From assembly GCA_032716605.1 (NCBI GenBank), contig CM064481.1, positions 16,424,811 through 16,488,810 of the forward strand: a stretch of DNA of 64,000 nt, written 5' to 3'. Origin of the DNA: Paralithodes platypus. Taxonomy: Eukaryota > Arthropoda > Malacostraca > Decapoda > Lithodidae. Shown here one piece after another: positions 12,701 through 24,056 of the stretch (position 1 is the first letter of the stretch; each line of letters begins with the position of its first letter). The notes below the pieces were generated by a model. That model was not told the origin of the DNA. It did no database searches and saw only the letters and a list, made by a program, of their open reading frames with translations. The position numbers were made by a program, and so were the translations under genes.

Positions 12701-13280
12701 CAGGATATTAATGAGGAAATGAGGACGGTCCTCTTAATTCGTATCTTGATTTGAGTAATTTTGGCCCTCTTCACCCCCTTTATGACCCATCTAGGAAGGG
12801 TAAGCTTGGTTTTCTTAAGTCAGAGACCTCCTCAGACCCGATTGTGGAAATTATTGCCTTACGCCCTAAAATGTACAGTATTTTAACACTCTCTCAATCC
12901 CAAATTGCCCGATGTAAGGGTCTACCGTCACAACATAGATGTCGATTAACGCACGACATATATAGAAGGGCTTTGTATGAGGGTCATCATCAGCGTTTTT
13001 TTTGTCATACCTTACGTAATGTAAAGGGTCAGATGTCTTTAACCAGGATGCGGAAAGGGGGTTGTCAATAATTGATGATAAAAGATACTATGTGGGTTTT
13101 GGTAGGTCCCTAGCATATTTCCATCCTGATATCCCATTGGCACGCAATGATGATGATGATGATGTTGGTGATGCTGATGATGATGATGATGATGATGATG
13201 ATAGTGGGGAGGTGGGGGGGAAAGGTTTCCCGAAAGAGAAGGGTGAGTCATTTGCCGGGTGGTTTAGCGAAGAGGTATAG
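9799..13280 (+). pseudogene. Maverick/Polinton-type protein-primed DNA polymerase B, frameshifted
   Basis: A family-B, protein-primed DNA polymerase of the kind carried by Maverick/Polinton elements and related animal virus-like elements. The first open block (9819-12584) begins with an acidic, proline-rich segment of about 70 residues. Next is a Cys/His region (about residues 365-425) ending GALCARCN, as in endonuclease VII-like insertions of this family. An exonuclease-type HNxSYD motif and DVGLLADV follow, then polymerase motif A (DWNSLYG, about residue 684) and motif B (SNAIYG, about 853). Motif C (YSDTDS) lies in another frame near 12661, DPSRKGKLG in a third near 12790, and the C-terminus returns to the first frame by 13045. 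The pattern fits three one-base losses, near 12555-12580, 12740-12755 and 12980-13030, so the gene is not functional as assembled. No ATG precedes the conserved frame; the first ATG is at 9846, so the start may be spliced. No Polinton integrase, protease, ATPase or capsid gene is nearby. Confidence 0.85.
13144..13203 (+). repeat. (GAT)n microsatellite in the polymerase C-terminus
   Basis: GATGAT repeats that would encode a run of aspartates in the last block of the polymerase reading frame. Such acidic low-complexity tails expand easily by slippage. Confidence 0.85.
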
Positions 13281-13673
13281 GTGTAAGTGATGAGGAAGAT
13301 ATTGATGGTTATGTGATGATGTTGATTATGTTAATAAACTTGTATATGGGTATAATGTTTTTCTTTTCCCTGTATTATCTATCTTTGCCACTTTGTGTGT
13401 TATTCTTATAATATATGTTGATATTCTTGGGTACTGCATTACGTTATGGTTGGTACCATACGGTCCCCCACCACCACCACCACCATAGGGGGAGAGAGAG
13501 CGAGGTCCTTGGTCAGTCTGTCTTGAGGGTGTGTGGGATGTGGACCTATGGATATTGAGCTCCCCCCCTATGATGGGGATTGGGTTACCACCCCGGGTGG
13601 TAGGAGCGACGTCATCGGCTCCTGTGTGTGAGTATGTGTGTGTGTTTTTGTTTCCAGTTTGTGATAGTCGACC

Positions 13674-14138
13674 ACCCATAGCTCATCACCTAAACCAAAA
13701 ACCGTGAGATCTCATGACCTCTGATCTCAAGAATGCATTTCTTGAGATCAGAGGTCATGAGTTCTCACGGTTATGAGCTATGGGTGAGACACTGGGTGAC
13801 CACCATTGCTCATAACCGTGAGATCTCATGACCTCTGATCTCAAGATCTCATGAATGCATTTCTTGAGATCTTGAGATCAGAGGTTATGATACCCAATAT
13901 GGGTGAGACACTGTGTGACCACCATTGCTCATAACTGTGAGATCTCATGACCTCTGATCTCAAGATCTCATGAATTTCTTGAGATCATGAAATCAGAGGT
14001 CATGATACCCAATATGGGTGAGACACTGGGTGACCATCATTGCTCATAACCGTGAGATCTCATGACCTCTGACCTCGATATCTAATGAATTCATGAGATC
14101 TTGAGATCAGAGGTCATGAGATCTCACGGTAATGAGCA
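13674..14138. repeat. array of four tandem palindromes
   Basis: Four units begin near 13674, 13809, 13928 and 14043. Each contains CCGTGAGATCTCATGACC, then TCTGATCTCAAG, a short centre (GAATGCATTTC or variant) and the reverse complement of the arms. Units 1-3 are joined by GGGTGAGACAC(T)GGGTGACCA-like spacers. Each unit can fold into a hairpin with a stem of about 40 bp. The array starts inside CACCCATAGCTCAT and unit 1 ends with ATGAGCTATGGGTG, so the inverted symmetry extends outward. No gene is present. Confidence 0.9.
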
Positions 14139-14139
14139 G

Positions 14140-14404
14140 TGTCGGTCATAATAACACTACTTTCAACTTCCCATTTGTCTTTTTCTACCACCATTGCGAC
14201 TCCTCCACCCTTTTTCTTTGTTTTCTCTCTTCCTTTCCCTATTACTTCATACTTCTCCCCTCCCCATTCTATCTTCCCCTTCAATTTTGTTTCTACTATT
14301 CCACAAATATTCAATTTTCCTTCCTCTGCTTCTCTCTCTATTTCCTCCATCATTCCCGGCCTCCATCCATTAACATTCACACACCCAATTATTATTTCCC
14401 CCAT
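14140..14404 (-). pseudogene. LINE ORF2 fragment, start of the endonuclease domain
   Basis: About 90 residues opening with IIGCVNVNGWRPG and followed by CGIVETKLKG. These are the N- and E-containing motifs I and II of the apurinic/apyrimidinic-type endonuclease that begins ORF2 of most LINEs. A glycine/lysine-rich stretch and GGGVAMVV follow, as is usual. The frame ends at the palindrome array, so the rest of the endonuclease and the RT are lost. Confidence 0.7.
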
Positions 14405-14724
14405 ATCCTTGCCATGGAAGTTTTGTTTCTTTTTCCTCTTCCTCCTACATTCCTTTCTCCCCCCCCCCCTCCCTTCCTTTCCTCTTCTACTCCCCCTGGA
14501 TCCTTATTTGTTTCCTTTACTTCTCCTCCACTCCCATTTTTTCCCCTATTCTTCGCACTACTGTCTATAATCTCCTTTCTTCCAAGACTATCCCCCACTC
14601 TCTCCCTCTCTTTTCCTCTACCCTTTCCCCCCTGTATTGAATCTCCTGCTCCTTCATTTTCCATCCCTTCTCCTCCCTCTGCCCCTACTTCCTCCTCCCT
14701 TTCCTCTCCCTTGTTCGTTGATAG

Positions 14725-16189
14725 TCAATCTATTTTGTTCTTCTCCAATGACGACCTCCTCTCTTCTCGTCTAACAATCTCCTCTATCCTCCCTGCTATA
14801 TGTCTTTCCTCCTCCCTTTTTAGGTGCCAACCATCTTCTTCGAAACTCCAAGAATCCACCTCTCTGTCCAAATCTAGGAAACTAAATCCTTTAATCCCCC
14901 TTCCCTTTAGCACCGAGTTCATGCACTTTGTAAGCTCCTTGATCTCGTCATTTGTCGCAATCCTTACCTTCTCATAACTCCAGCTCTCTTTGGGCCTCCT
15001 CAGGATTCCCACCATTACTATGCTCACTCTCTTTTATTTATTTCTTATTTCCCTTAATCCTTCTTCAATCTCTGCCATTGTTCCCCTCACTCCTTGCATC
15101 TCCAGACCATTTCCCCCTCCCTGTATTACTAAGGTTCCTTCCCCTCCCTCAAAATTTATGTTTCTTGCCTGCTTCATTACCTCCAATACTCCTGCCCTTC
15201 TTAGGCTAATTACTTCCCTTTCCGAGTTATCTAAAAATCTTTCCCATATTCCTGAAGGTGCTATCTCCACATATCACTGTTTTCTTCAGTCTTCTTTCCC
15301 TCTTATTATTCCAGCTTCCTCCTATTTTATTTGTCCCCCTCACCGCACTAGTTTCTACTGTACTCTCCCTTGTTTCCGCCTCCCTTACGCTCTTACTCTT
15401 CCCCTTTTCGGGCTCTACTTGTGTTCTCCCACTGCTCCTTCTCTCCCCATCCTCCCTCATACCCCTGGGTCTTGTGTTTACCGGTACTCTATGTACCTCT
15501 TCCCTCCTACGTTTATTTCCCTCCCTTTCTACCATCCTCTCTCTTTGTTTATCCCTTCTTCGCTCTTCTATGCAGTCTATTTCACTTCCCTCTTCGTCCA
15601 TATCTGTCAAGCTCAGCTCTCCCTCCTCTCTTTCTTGTCCGACTCCATCCCCAACATTCTGCTCATTTACCCCTTCCTTCTTCCCCCTGTTCTTTAATGA
15701 CCCTTGGCTCGTTATTGGGCTTCCCAGAAATGCATTCGACCATTCTTCCCATTCTCCCATGTTTTCGCCCCTTTCACTTTCCTGTGTCTCCTTCACGACC
15801 CTTCCCTTTCTCGTCACCTGCCATTTTTTTTTTTTTTTCTCTTTCTCGCATGCCTCATCTATTCTTATTTGTTCCCCAATCCTCCCCTCACTTATGTCCT
15901 CTCTCTCGCTTTCATATATCTCTGTTCTTATTTCCTCTCTCACTCTGTCTCCTACTTCCACATCTCTTGTTACGTCTTCTGCTCTCTGTCTCTCTGTGGT
16001 CTCCTCTCTGCTTCTCTCCCCATTTTCAGTTCCTTCATTTCCTGTGTCTTGATCTGCTTTTATGTTGTTATCCCCTCGGTTCTTATCCTTGCTACTCTCC
16101 CACACCTTTAATAACCTCTCTGTTACTACTACCTGATCTCTGAACCTATTCATTACCCCTTCCAATCTTTCCTTCAAAACTTCGCACAT
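14725..16189 (-). pseudogene. LINE ORF1 with SGNH/GDSL hydrolase domain
   Basis: The first block (16189 to 15227) is about 230 residues of highly charged Glu/Arg/Lys sequence with a helical N-terminus, followed by VICGDSTFRNM, the block-I serine motif of SGNH hydrolases. The frame shifts, and 15270-15034 continues with IQGGGNGLEMQG, which fits the conserved Gly/Asn block. After another shift, 15027-14725 has EEDGWHLKRE, which fits the DxxH catalytic block. All three signature blocks occur in the right order, so the domain call is good although the gene is broken. In CR1/L2 elements such ORF1 proteins bind RNA and have esterase activity. Expression here is unlikely. Confidence 0.7.
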
Positions 16190-17190
16190 CTTTAGAATTC
16201 GTCTTTAGCGCTAGCAGACGAATTATTCTCGACCATATGCACATACAATCACTTAAAAACATCGACTATTCATATTAGTATGTGTTATTATTTACTTTAA
16301 AACATTTATATTAAATTTTCGATCAAAATATTGACACAAATATACATCTTTATGTTTCGATAGGAGGCGTAGAGGATCCGCATGTATTGAAGTGGGGGAC
16401 GAAAATAGTATATGACAAATGTTATGAACGAATTTGCTTTCTTTCATATATAGGCCTACTTTATTGTAGAATGTAATAATAAAAAAATATGGTTACTAAT
16501 AAATATTAATATGTATTTTAGGCCAATGAGACGCTATAATTTAATAGCCTAGCATTCTTTAGGCCTAATTACTTATGGATATTACAGGATAAATATCCTA
16601 GTAGTTTATTAGATGTAAAGAACGGTCATTGTCGTTGTTTAGACTATTAGAGCGTCAAGTGAAGACGCTGGTATATACGTAACCATGGCAACCACCCTGT
16701 TTGTTTACGTAGTGCGGAAGAGGCTTCGAAATCGTTCAATAGGGCCCAATTCGCGCTACGGAATCTGTAGCGTCTGAAGTCTTGCTATTGAACGCGCCCC
16801 TGATCGTGATCTTGGTTGTTGTATAGCTTGAAACTCACAAGTGGTCAATTAACCCTGTCACGCTGTTGGACAGGAACTGTTTGTTTTGGTACTGGTAGGG
16901 GGTCAGCCAAAGTTAACTGGTAGGGGGTCAGCCAAAGTTAACTTCTTATTTGTTTTTAGCTTAACTATAGTCAAACCATTATATGAGCGACCCGCAGTCC
17001 TCGATTCTTGGCGACCCTGCTATCCTTCGCACAGGCTTCTGTAAACACATTAGCAGCTGATATTGGACATATTGTCTTTGTCCCAGTTTTGGTTTGACTT
17101 TGTTTGCAAGTTTTACATTTTAATCAATCATTAGATAAAGTGAAGACACCGAAGTGATTTTGTTCATATTAGGAAGGACCTCATATAATA
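16190..17190. other. no gene recognised
   Basis: AT-rich sequence without a convincing reading frame. The only structure I see is a 25-bp exact tandem duplication (ACTGGTAGGGGGTCAGCCAA followed by AGTTA) at 16891-16915 and 16916-16940. Confidence 0.6.
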
Positions 17191-17208
17191 CAGCATATAT
17201 ATACTGTA

Positions 17209-17210
<2 letters not shown>

Positions 17211-17254
<44 letters not shown>

Positions 17255-17285
17255 CTCTCTTTCTCTCTCTCTCTCCACCTATCCA

Positions 17286-17319
<34 letters not shown>

Positions 17320-17445
17320 TATCTATCTATCTACCTATCTGAGAAATGCAGGAATACCAACACTTAAATTTTTAACAAATAAATAGATAGATAGATAGAC
17401 AGATATATAGACATATAGATAGATGGATAGGTGGAGAGAGAGAGA

Positions 17446-17490
<45 letters not shown>
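17211..17490. repeat. inverted pair of compound microsatellites
   Basis: The left arm reads (TA)n, CT-rich, CACCTATCCATCTAT, (AT)n, (GTCTATCTA)n. After a spacer of about 45 bp the right arm gives the complement in reverse order: (GATA)n, ATAGATGGATAGGTG, GA-rich, (TA)n. The whole can fold as one hairpin. It directly borders the reverse-oriented solo LTR. Confidence 0.85.
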
Positions 17491-17497
<7 letters not shown>

Positions 17498-20213
17498 CCC
17501 TGATTTTATACAGGATTAACTTGGTATAGGTGAGTTCTGCAAGACTGGGTTATTGGATTTCTTGCAAAATACATAAAGAGAATCAACAGAGGACATAGAT
17601 AATCTCGGATAAATGGTTTGTAATACAGCTTTATTCTCAATAGCACTCAGGTAGAAGGTACGTAATAGAATTCCACGAACAATAGATGTTGGAGCACTCA
17701 GGTAGGTTATTGGACTTATTACAATCTCCCAGCACTTATCACGTATTTGGATAGAGACATACTTCCCACTTCCAACGTTCAGGCATTATTCTTCTGATCA
17801 CATTGCTTTATGATACGTAGGGTACATGAATCACACAGGTTAGGTATTTCGCTTTGTTAACTCTCTCTGGTAATATGACTCTTAATCAAGGATGAAAGTA
17901 TAAGTAATGTGGTTATTGCCCAAGAATTAACGTAAAGGGATAACTGTAACTAGTTGCACTGGTCTAGGATGTTCACTTGTCTAGGTGATACTTCGGACCG
18001 AAAATATCAGTGAGGGCGAATCAGGTTAAACCTGATGGCAAGAATAATTACGGGAGTCAGTTCGCCTAAGCTAAATTTCACTGATATATATTAATATGTA
18101 CTAGCATGATCACTTATTTCCTAACATCAGAGAAAGTTGAGACACAATCGAATACACTGGATGGTTGATAGTTAATAGCACCGTAACACTGGTACTCTGT
18201 GAAGTAACACTGTGATGGAGTTTTCCTGGTTATCTTGCGTTAGTGATGTTGGGGGTTAACAGTAGCTCTGGGGCCGTCCAAGCTGTCCGGCAGTGTAGAG
18301 AAGGTGTGCAGATGGGCTTCTTGCGGGCGGTTGTGCACCTTTTTGGCAACAATTGCTGATGGGATAAGACAGTCGATTGTTGCCAAGGAGTTATTCTTGC
18401 CGAGTCCTCACTCAAGAGTTTCTCACATAATCCCTTCTAACATAACAAGATCTTTCTGCCTTAGATCAGTTATGAGTTATGATCGTTCGTAGCTCAAGTA
18501 GCGGATGGTGCACTATCAGAAGTTAATGAAACAATCAATAATTTGTGAATTTGTTGTCTACCAATATAATATTACTGCCGGTAGTCCCGATCGCAATAAA
18601 ACATTCGTAAAGGGTTAAATCACTTCCTCACAGAGTTGCACAGATTACGGAACGCCGAACTATCGTGAATCTTGAGGGGGGGAGGGGGTATTAGAAGCCA
18701 CCGCCGTGTGGCCAGCCGTTGCTTTGGGCTCTAATATTCAACTGCCCGACTGTTGTCTCTGTGTCTTATTTATAGGCAGTTCAAGGAAGCTTCAGGAATG
18801 TTCTAGAAGTATTGGATGTCAATGCTATGAAGTAGTTTATTTATTCTGGTGAACTTAGGGGGTTAGGGAGGGGGTCTTTAATGTGGCGGTAAGTAACTAA
18901 TTGTGATCTGATTTATGATCATGGATATCTTAACTCTAGTATGAGGTACTAGTAGAGTTATTTAGGCGGATTTGGTGAAGGTTCACGGGACTACTTTACT
19001 GGCGCACTACGTGAATAGGCTGGGAGGTATTATTCATCAATTCACCTAAATATCCTTCTCTGGTCTAGCTGACATGCTATTCGTAATCTAGGATGGGATA
19101 AGGAAGATTTTGGTTTTGGTTAAGGATGGGATAGGATGGTATTTGGATAGGTATTTAGATTTGTAGGTCATAACCTGTTGGAAACTCACCTGTTGTCTGG
19201 CAAGAATTTGCTGGCTTGCGGGTCAGGGTAATTCTCCGCGGGGGTCGGTGGGGTCCCCGTGGGGTCGGGGGGACAGGCCGCTCCCTGAATATGGTTATCG
19301 AGAGTTCTTACGTTAATTGGTTTGAGATATGAGTTCAGGTTGTCAGGAGGTGTCTTCCTAGTTAGGGTTGATCACTGCATCTAGTTTTCATGTACGAGGA
19401 TCACTCGTGGGTGTTAAGAATAGTGGTTTTGTGAAAATGCAAGTCATGGGGAAATTTACATTTTTAAGGGGGGACGAGAGGGGGTCGTTCTAGTCTCGCG
19501 CCGGCTATTGTTCTGGTTCAGGTTGTGAGTGGGGCTAAGGAGTTAGAGGATAGTTAAGGGGGGGTACAAGGATAGGTCCTTACCTTCCATTTGTTGAGGT
19601 TAGTGAACGAACTGAGTCGGCATGTTATAACGTTCTTATGGCGTCTTTACAGGGGGAGGGTTGTGAATTGTGAAGGGGGTGGTTTGAGGCTAGGCGCCGC
19701 GCCGCTTGTGACCAAGGGCAGTGACCCTTAACCTCTGAAGTGCGCATGGGGGTAATTGGAAACGTCCCCCTGTGCTGACGTATTTGAGGTGTTTCCGTCA
19801 CTAAAATATTCATTGTGCCATTAATAGCATTAATACTTATCCATATGCACCTATTATGGGTTGATTATAAAGGTATTAACCTGAAACAACAATAAAACGA
19901 GTGAAAACAGCGTTTGGATGGTCAAAATCGGAGATATAGCCCGCGAGTTGTATAATGTATGGGTGAGGCAATCTGCTTTCCCGCCAATTTCCCCCAAGGC
20001 CACTGAGACACAGTCGATCGATACTCTCTCTCTCTCTCTTGCACTCGCTTGCTATCAGTGATGACCACACCCTCCAATCGGATTTCTAATGTTAGCACGA
20101 AAATATACCTCAGAATAAGGGAATAACAGGGAAAATAGGTGATAACTGAAGGAGAGGAGGAAAGTGGGGAAGGAGGGGAGGTAGAGGACTGAGATTTTGC
20201 ATGGCCCAGGGGC

Positions 20214-20217
<4 letters not shown>

Positions 20218-20256
<39 letters not shown>

Positions 20257-20345
20257 CGATGTCAAAAGTTGATTTTTTTTTTCTCTGACTCTTAAGAGTC
20301 TCCCCGCAGTGCGCCGGGGGAACTCTTAAGAGTCTCCCCGCAGCT
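20218..20345 (-). repeat. possible small retroposon with poly(A) tail
   Basis: A run of 39 T is followed by a G/C-richer stretch in which CTCTTAAGAGTCTCCCCGCA occurs twice in tandem. In reverse this reads as a short GC-rich body with a poly(A) tail, as expected for a retroposed RNA inserted in the old LTR. I see no tRNA promoter boxes and no clear target duplication. Confidence 0.35.
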
Positions 20346-20689
20346 CCCGGGTTAATGCGCTGGACATAGGGGTGGCATTTCCCTACGATCGAACAGGTAG
20401 GGTGGTGTGTGCATCGGGGCGTGAAGGATAAGAGGACAGGATGACCCAAAACAGGGTACCACTGAGCATAGGGTCACGAAGCAAAACAGAGTCGTGTGGA
20501 TTGTGGATACGGAGGAGGTGATTGGAAGACATATAACAATTGTGGAAAAGTAAATGGAAGAGAGGAACACAATGGCGGATAAAAGATAATTAACCTAAGG
20601 ATTGAATACATGCATGAATGACGACATTATAGCCATCGTCCTAATAAGGTGATGAAACCGGGTTGGTATGCGGGTTACATAATTAATAA

Positions 20690-21960
20690 TAGGGGTGACA
20701 TAATCATGATCGGGTTCGCTGTGGACTGGAAATCGAAGGCGTTTTGAGCTCGCCTTCGCACCTACACAAATGAAAGTACTATAACCCACAAGGTGGTCAT
20801 CTAATGAAATACATACTTAGTTGGTACATCAAGAATGTCTAGGAGGAAAGTCATGTGGTTTGTATTTTAGAAGATTGTTTTTTTTAAGAGGTGTGTAACA
20901 TGCGGAGTGAAGTGGAAAAGAGAAAACATCGTGGATAACAGATAGTTACCCTAAGGAGTGAATACATGCATAAACGACAGCATTATAGACGTCGTCCTAA
21001 AAAGATGATGAAAACCGGTTTGGTATGCACGTGGCACAATACGACACAAGGACAGTGCCGCTATGTCGTATCAATACTGGTGGCATACTCCGGTTAATAT
21101 TATATATAGACTTAGTTACTAGAAGAACAAGGCAAGGGGGGCGACTGAGCACGGGGGTACATATATCTATACTCGTCATGGAGAGAGAGATACGAGGTAG
21201 CTTTCCTGCATCTCTCCTGATAATCGTCTGCAGATTGGTCATAGTGAGTTTATCCGAATTAACAGGCCTAAATCAATACAATAACTGGCATAGGGTTATC
21301 GGGTGTATAGAGTCGTGGTTAAAGGTTGTTACATAACTCGTAATTAACTTATCTAAATCAACAGGCATAAATCAATACAAGAACTGGCAAGGGACACAAA
21401 TTGACAGACGAACAATGCAACGTGAGGTTATGTATAGCTAACTGCTAAAAATGGGGGAACGAAGATAGGTGTCTTCTCTTTTTACAAGTTCCCTAAATTA
21501 TGTTAACATTAGGGAGTTGGTACATCAATAAAATAGCAATGTGGATCTCAGTGAGTTATGGGGCTGTCTAGTGTAATTTCATAATTAATCTCGGAATTAC
21601 TCCTAGGTATTTTGTCTAGTGAAATGGAGGTGGTATTAGGAAGGTTGCGAATATATATAGTTAGTGGATAAAACAACGGGAGGTTAGAGACATAGAATTG
21701 CTAGAATTGGGGGGGACTATGATTGTTATATAACTAAATACAGGGCTGACGTAATCACGATCTGATTTGGTGTGAAATGGAAGCTAAGGTGTCTTAGATC
21801 GCCTCGAACCTACACAATGAAAGTATTATAGTCTGTATGGTGGTTACATAATTAAATACATACTTAGGTGGTACATCAAGAATATCAGTGAGTAAAGTAT
21901 TGTGGTTTGTATATTAGAAGACTGTGATTGAGAGACGTATAATATGTGGAATGAATTGGG
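20690..21960. repeat. two direct copies of a ~220 bp segment inside the old LTR
   Basis: The segment at about 20690-20905 recurs, diverged, at about 21733-21960. Shared landmarks are GACATAATC or GACGTAATC, CACAATGAAAGTA-like, ACATACTTAG and TGGTACATCAAGAAT in the same order. A related block near 20545-20660 is also repeated near 20905-21020. These duplications account for much of the extra length of this LTR. Confidence 0.75.
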
Positions 21961-22103
21961 AGAGAGAGAGAGACCAAATCGGGGATGGAAAAGGGACCGG
22001 GGATCTCGTTGGGGATGGGGGTTTCGCTCTCAGGATTTTCGTTCCTGTGGCTCGTTAGGGGTGGAGGTTTCGCTCTCAGGTTTTTCGTTCCTGTGGTATT
22101 TTA

Positions 22104-24056
22104 ATATATATATATATCCTACAGTATATATTTATTAGTGGCCCCTCCATCATTGACGAACATGCCTATTACATAAGGCATCCTCTTCAAACACTAATCC
22201 GCCGTAGTTTGAATCTACCGCGCAGAGCATTTAAAATCTGAGGAGCCTTCATCATGAGCGCACGCGACCTCACTCATGGCTTCAGTCATTATGAATTGGG
22301 TTCTCACTACGAAAAAAACTTCGTAAAAAATAAAAAACAAAAAGAAAATAAGAATAACTATCCAATAAGCTTTCCATCATATCGTAGATGTACTTGTGTG
22401 GATCTTTGACCAGACGCTGATTCAGGCGTCATTCTTCCTTCTCTGCTCTGCGGTCAGCCGGCCCGGACGTGTTTCTCCACGCTCCGCTGGTTCCGCATTT
22501 GCTGCGTCCCTAGTGAGTTTTTTCTCATTTGTTTACTCCGGGATGTATCGAGTAAGGTTAGGATATGCGTAGCAGGAGTGTCCTGGGCTGGTTGCCCGCA
22601 GTGCAGTGTATTTTGGGTCGTGTGTTTGGGGCATCTATTTCGGATGTACCCTCGTGGTCCGGTTGTGGACAGGTGAACTTTTTCACAGTTAGCTAGCTTT
22701 GTGATGCAGGCGGCTTTCATTACGCGTTATTGCTTCCTTTTATCTTTCTGATGAGGTAGCGTATTTTTGCTGACGTTCCCAGCGTATTTTTCTTCACTTA
22801 GTGAAGTTTTTTCTGGGTCCCGAGTCAGTTCTTCCCTTGGCCGGAAGTATTTGCTACAGTGGTGTGTTGGCGGTGGTTCCTGTTGTGATATAATTCAGTG
22901 CTTTTTGTTTATATTCCGACATGTTAATGTTATCCGTCTGCCTAGGCCTAGCCAGCCTCTCGTAGCTTTACCACATATACAAGTGTTATTGATTTATTTT
23001 CTAAATATGTACTACTGTGTGATGTGTGTCCTGGTTTAGTTGTGTATTGGCTAATTCCACGGACTATTTATGTGTCCTGGGTTAGTTGTGTATTGGCTAA
23101 TTCCACGGACTATGTTGGGCCCGGCGTTAGTTGTGTTTTGGCTACGCCTCGGTCCTGTGTTGCGTTCAGATGGTATCTGGACGGGGTGGGTTATTTCCGG
23201 CGGGTTTTTCTCGGTTACATCATGAAAAAACCCGGCTGGTTGCCGAGTTTTGGCCACGCGTGGTTTAAAAACAGGCTTGTTTCCCCGGCGAGTAGGTGTC
23301 TGTGGCTCCCCAGGACTGCGTCTCTGGGGTGCCTGTTTCAGGCTCCTTCTGATTCCCGGCGGGTTGGCTGTACCCATCTAACAGTGTTCATACGGACACG
23401 TGTTATTTGTAGTTTTTTCGGTTTTGCAAAGCCAATATAAAACTATGCTGTTGTTGTATTTCCTCCCCGGCGATCTTTTACAAAGATGTGGGTTAGGAAC
23501 AATTGGGGTTAACTTTTAAACTTTAAATCACCCGGCGGGTGCAACCTGGTAGGGTGGGATGACCGAATTTGCAAAATTCAGTTTAGTTGACCAGACAATT
23601 GAGGGATGCATTGTGTATCGCCTCCTTCAACATACGGCAATTTAAGGCACAATTGGGGTTAACGTTTTTTAAACTAATATTCACACCCGGCGGGTGCTCC
23701 CTGAAAGGGTGGGAATAACGAATTTACAATTCAGTTAGTTAACCAGACAATTGAGGGATACGTTTTGTATCGCCGCCTTCAACATACGGCGATCTCAAAA
23801 GATACTTCGGGAGAAGTTAGATCTCGAATATTTGTCAGGCTTCCCAGTTTTTGATCTACGAGATAATTCGGGGGCCGGCGTCTTTTTTTTTTGTTTTTTT
23901 TCCAAAATTGAATCTTGAAACAAACACCACCGGAAAGACTTAATCAGTTATAAACGCCATGCTGGTCTTTATATATTATGTCAGAGGGTATTCATAAATC
24001 TTTTGGACAAATTAAGATATTCTGATATCTTTTACTTAGGAAACACCACCGCGTAG
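22104..24056. other. no gene recognised; contains two small tandem repeats
   Basis: A 45-46 bp unit (TGTGTATTGGCTAATTCCAC core) is repeated about 2.5 times at 23024-23150. A unit of about 150-175 bp is present twice at 23490-23800, sharing CAATTGGGGTTAAC, CCCGGCGGGTG, CCAGACAATTGAGGGAT and CTTCAACATACGGC. The open frame at 23024-23440 follows the tandem repeat and has no recognisable domain. The region could be the 5' part of another element. Confidence 0.5.

Larger units (their letters stand above)
14140..16189 (-). mobile_element. decayed LINE with esterase-type ORF1, cut off inside the endonuclease
   Basis: Reading on the minus strand there is an ORF1 with an SGNH-hydrolase domain, then the start of an apurinic-endonuclease-type ORF2, which stops where the palindrome array begins. 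RT and the 3' tail are missing. The order and the esterase-like ORF1 match CR1/L2-group non-LTR retrotransposons. The plus strand is very C/T-rich, so the long Leu/Ser/Pro open frames on that strand are shadows. Confidence 0.75.
17491..22103 (-). mobile_element. diverged solo LTR of the giant-LTR family, reversed
   Basis: Read in reverse, this segment aligns with the LTR of 828-9781 from end to end. Its left edge TATTATTCCCTG corresponds to the LTR end. TCTTGCGTTAGTGATGTTGG near 18234, CCCACTTCCAACGTTCAGGC near 17765, CTCCGCGGGGGT near 19233 and ACAATGGCGGATAAAAGATA near 20570 all have counterparts in order. The right edge GTGGTATTTTA corresponds to the LTR start. No gag interior is present, so it is a solo LTR left by recombination between two LTRs. 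It is 1.5 kb longer than the young LTRs because of internal duplication and an insertion. ATATA flanks both sides but lies in TA repeat, so it is weak as a target duplication. Confidence 0.8.

Noticed and set aside
13039..13679. Minus-strand frames with poly-His and poly-Gly runs
   Set aside because: Complement of the (GAT)n run and of CCACCACC repeats; no homologous protein pattern.
13674..14138. Repeat array considered as CRISPR
   Set aside because: Eukaryotic context, units are palindromic throughout with no unique spacers of even length, and no cas genes.
14132..16143. Long plus-strand open frames rich in Leu/Ser/Pro/Phe (up to 281 residues)
   Set aside because: They are antisense shadows of the Glu/Arg/Lys-rich LINE ORF1 on the minus strand, where ordered SGNH motifs are found.
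19200..19290. G-rich stretch considered as a regulatory G-quadruplex region
   Set aside because: It corresponds to the conserved GC-rich block of the giant LTR; there is no independent evidence of function.
23024..23440. 138-residue frame considered as a gene
   Set aside because: Its first third is translated from a 46-bp tandem repeat and the rest matches no family I know.
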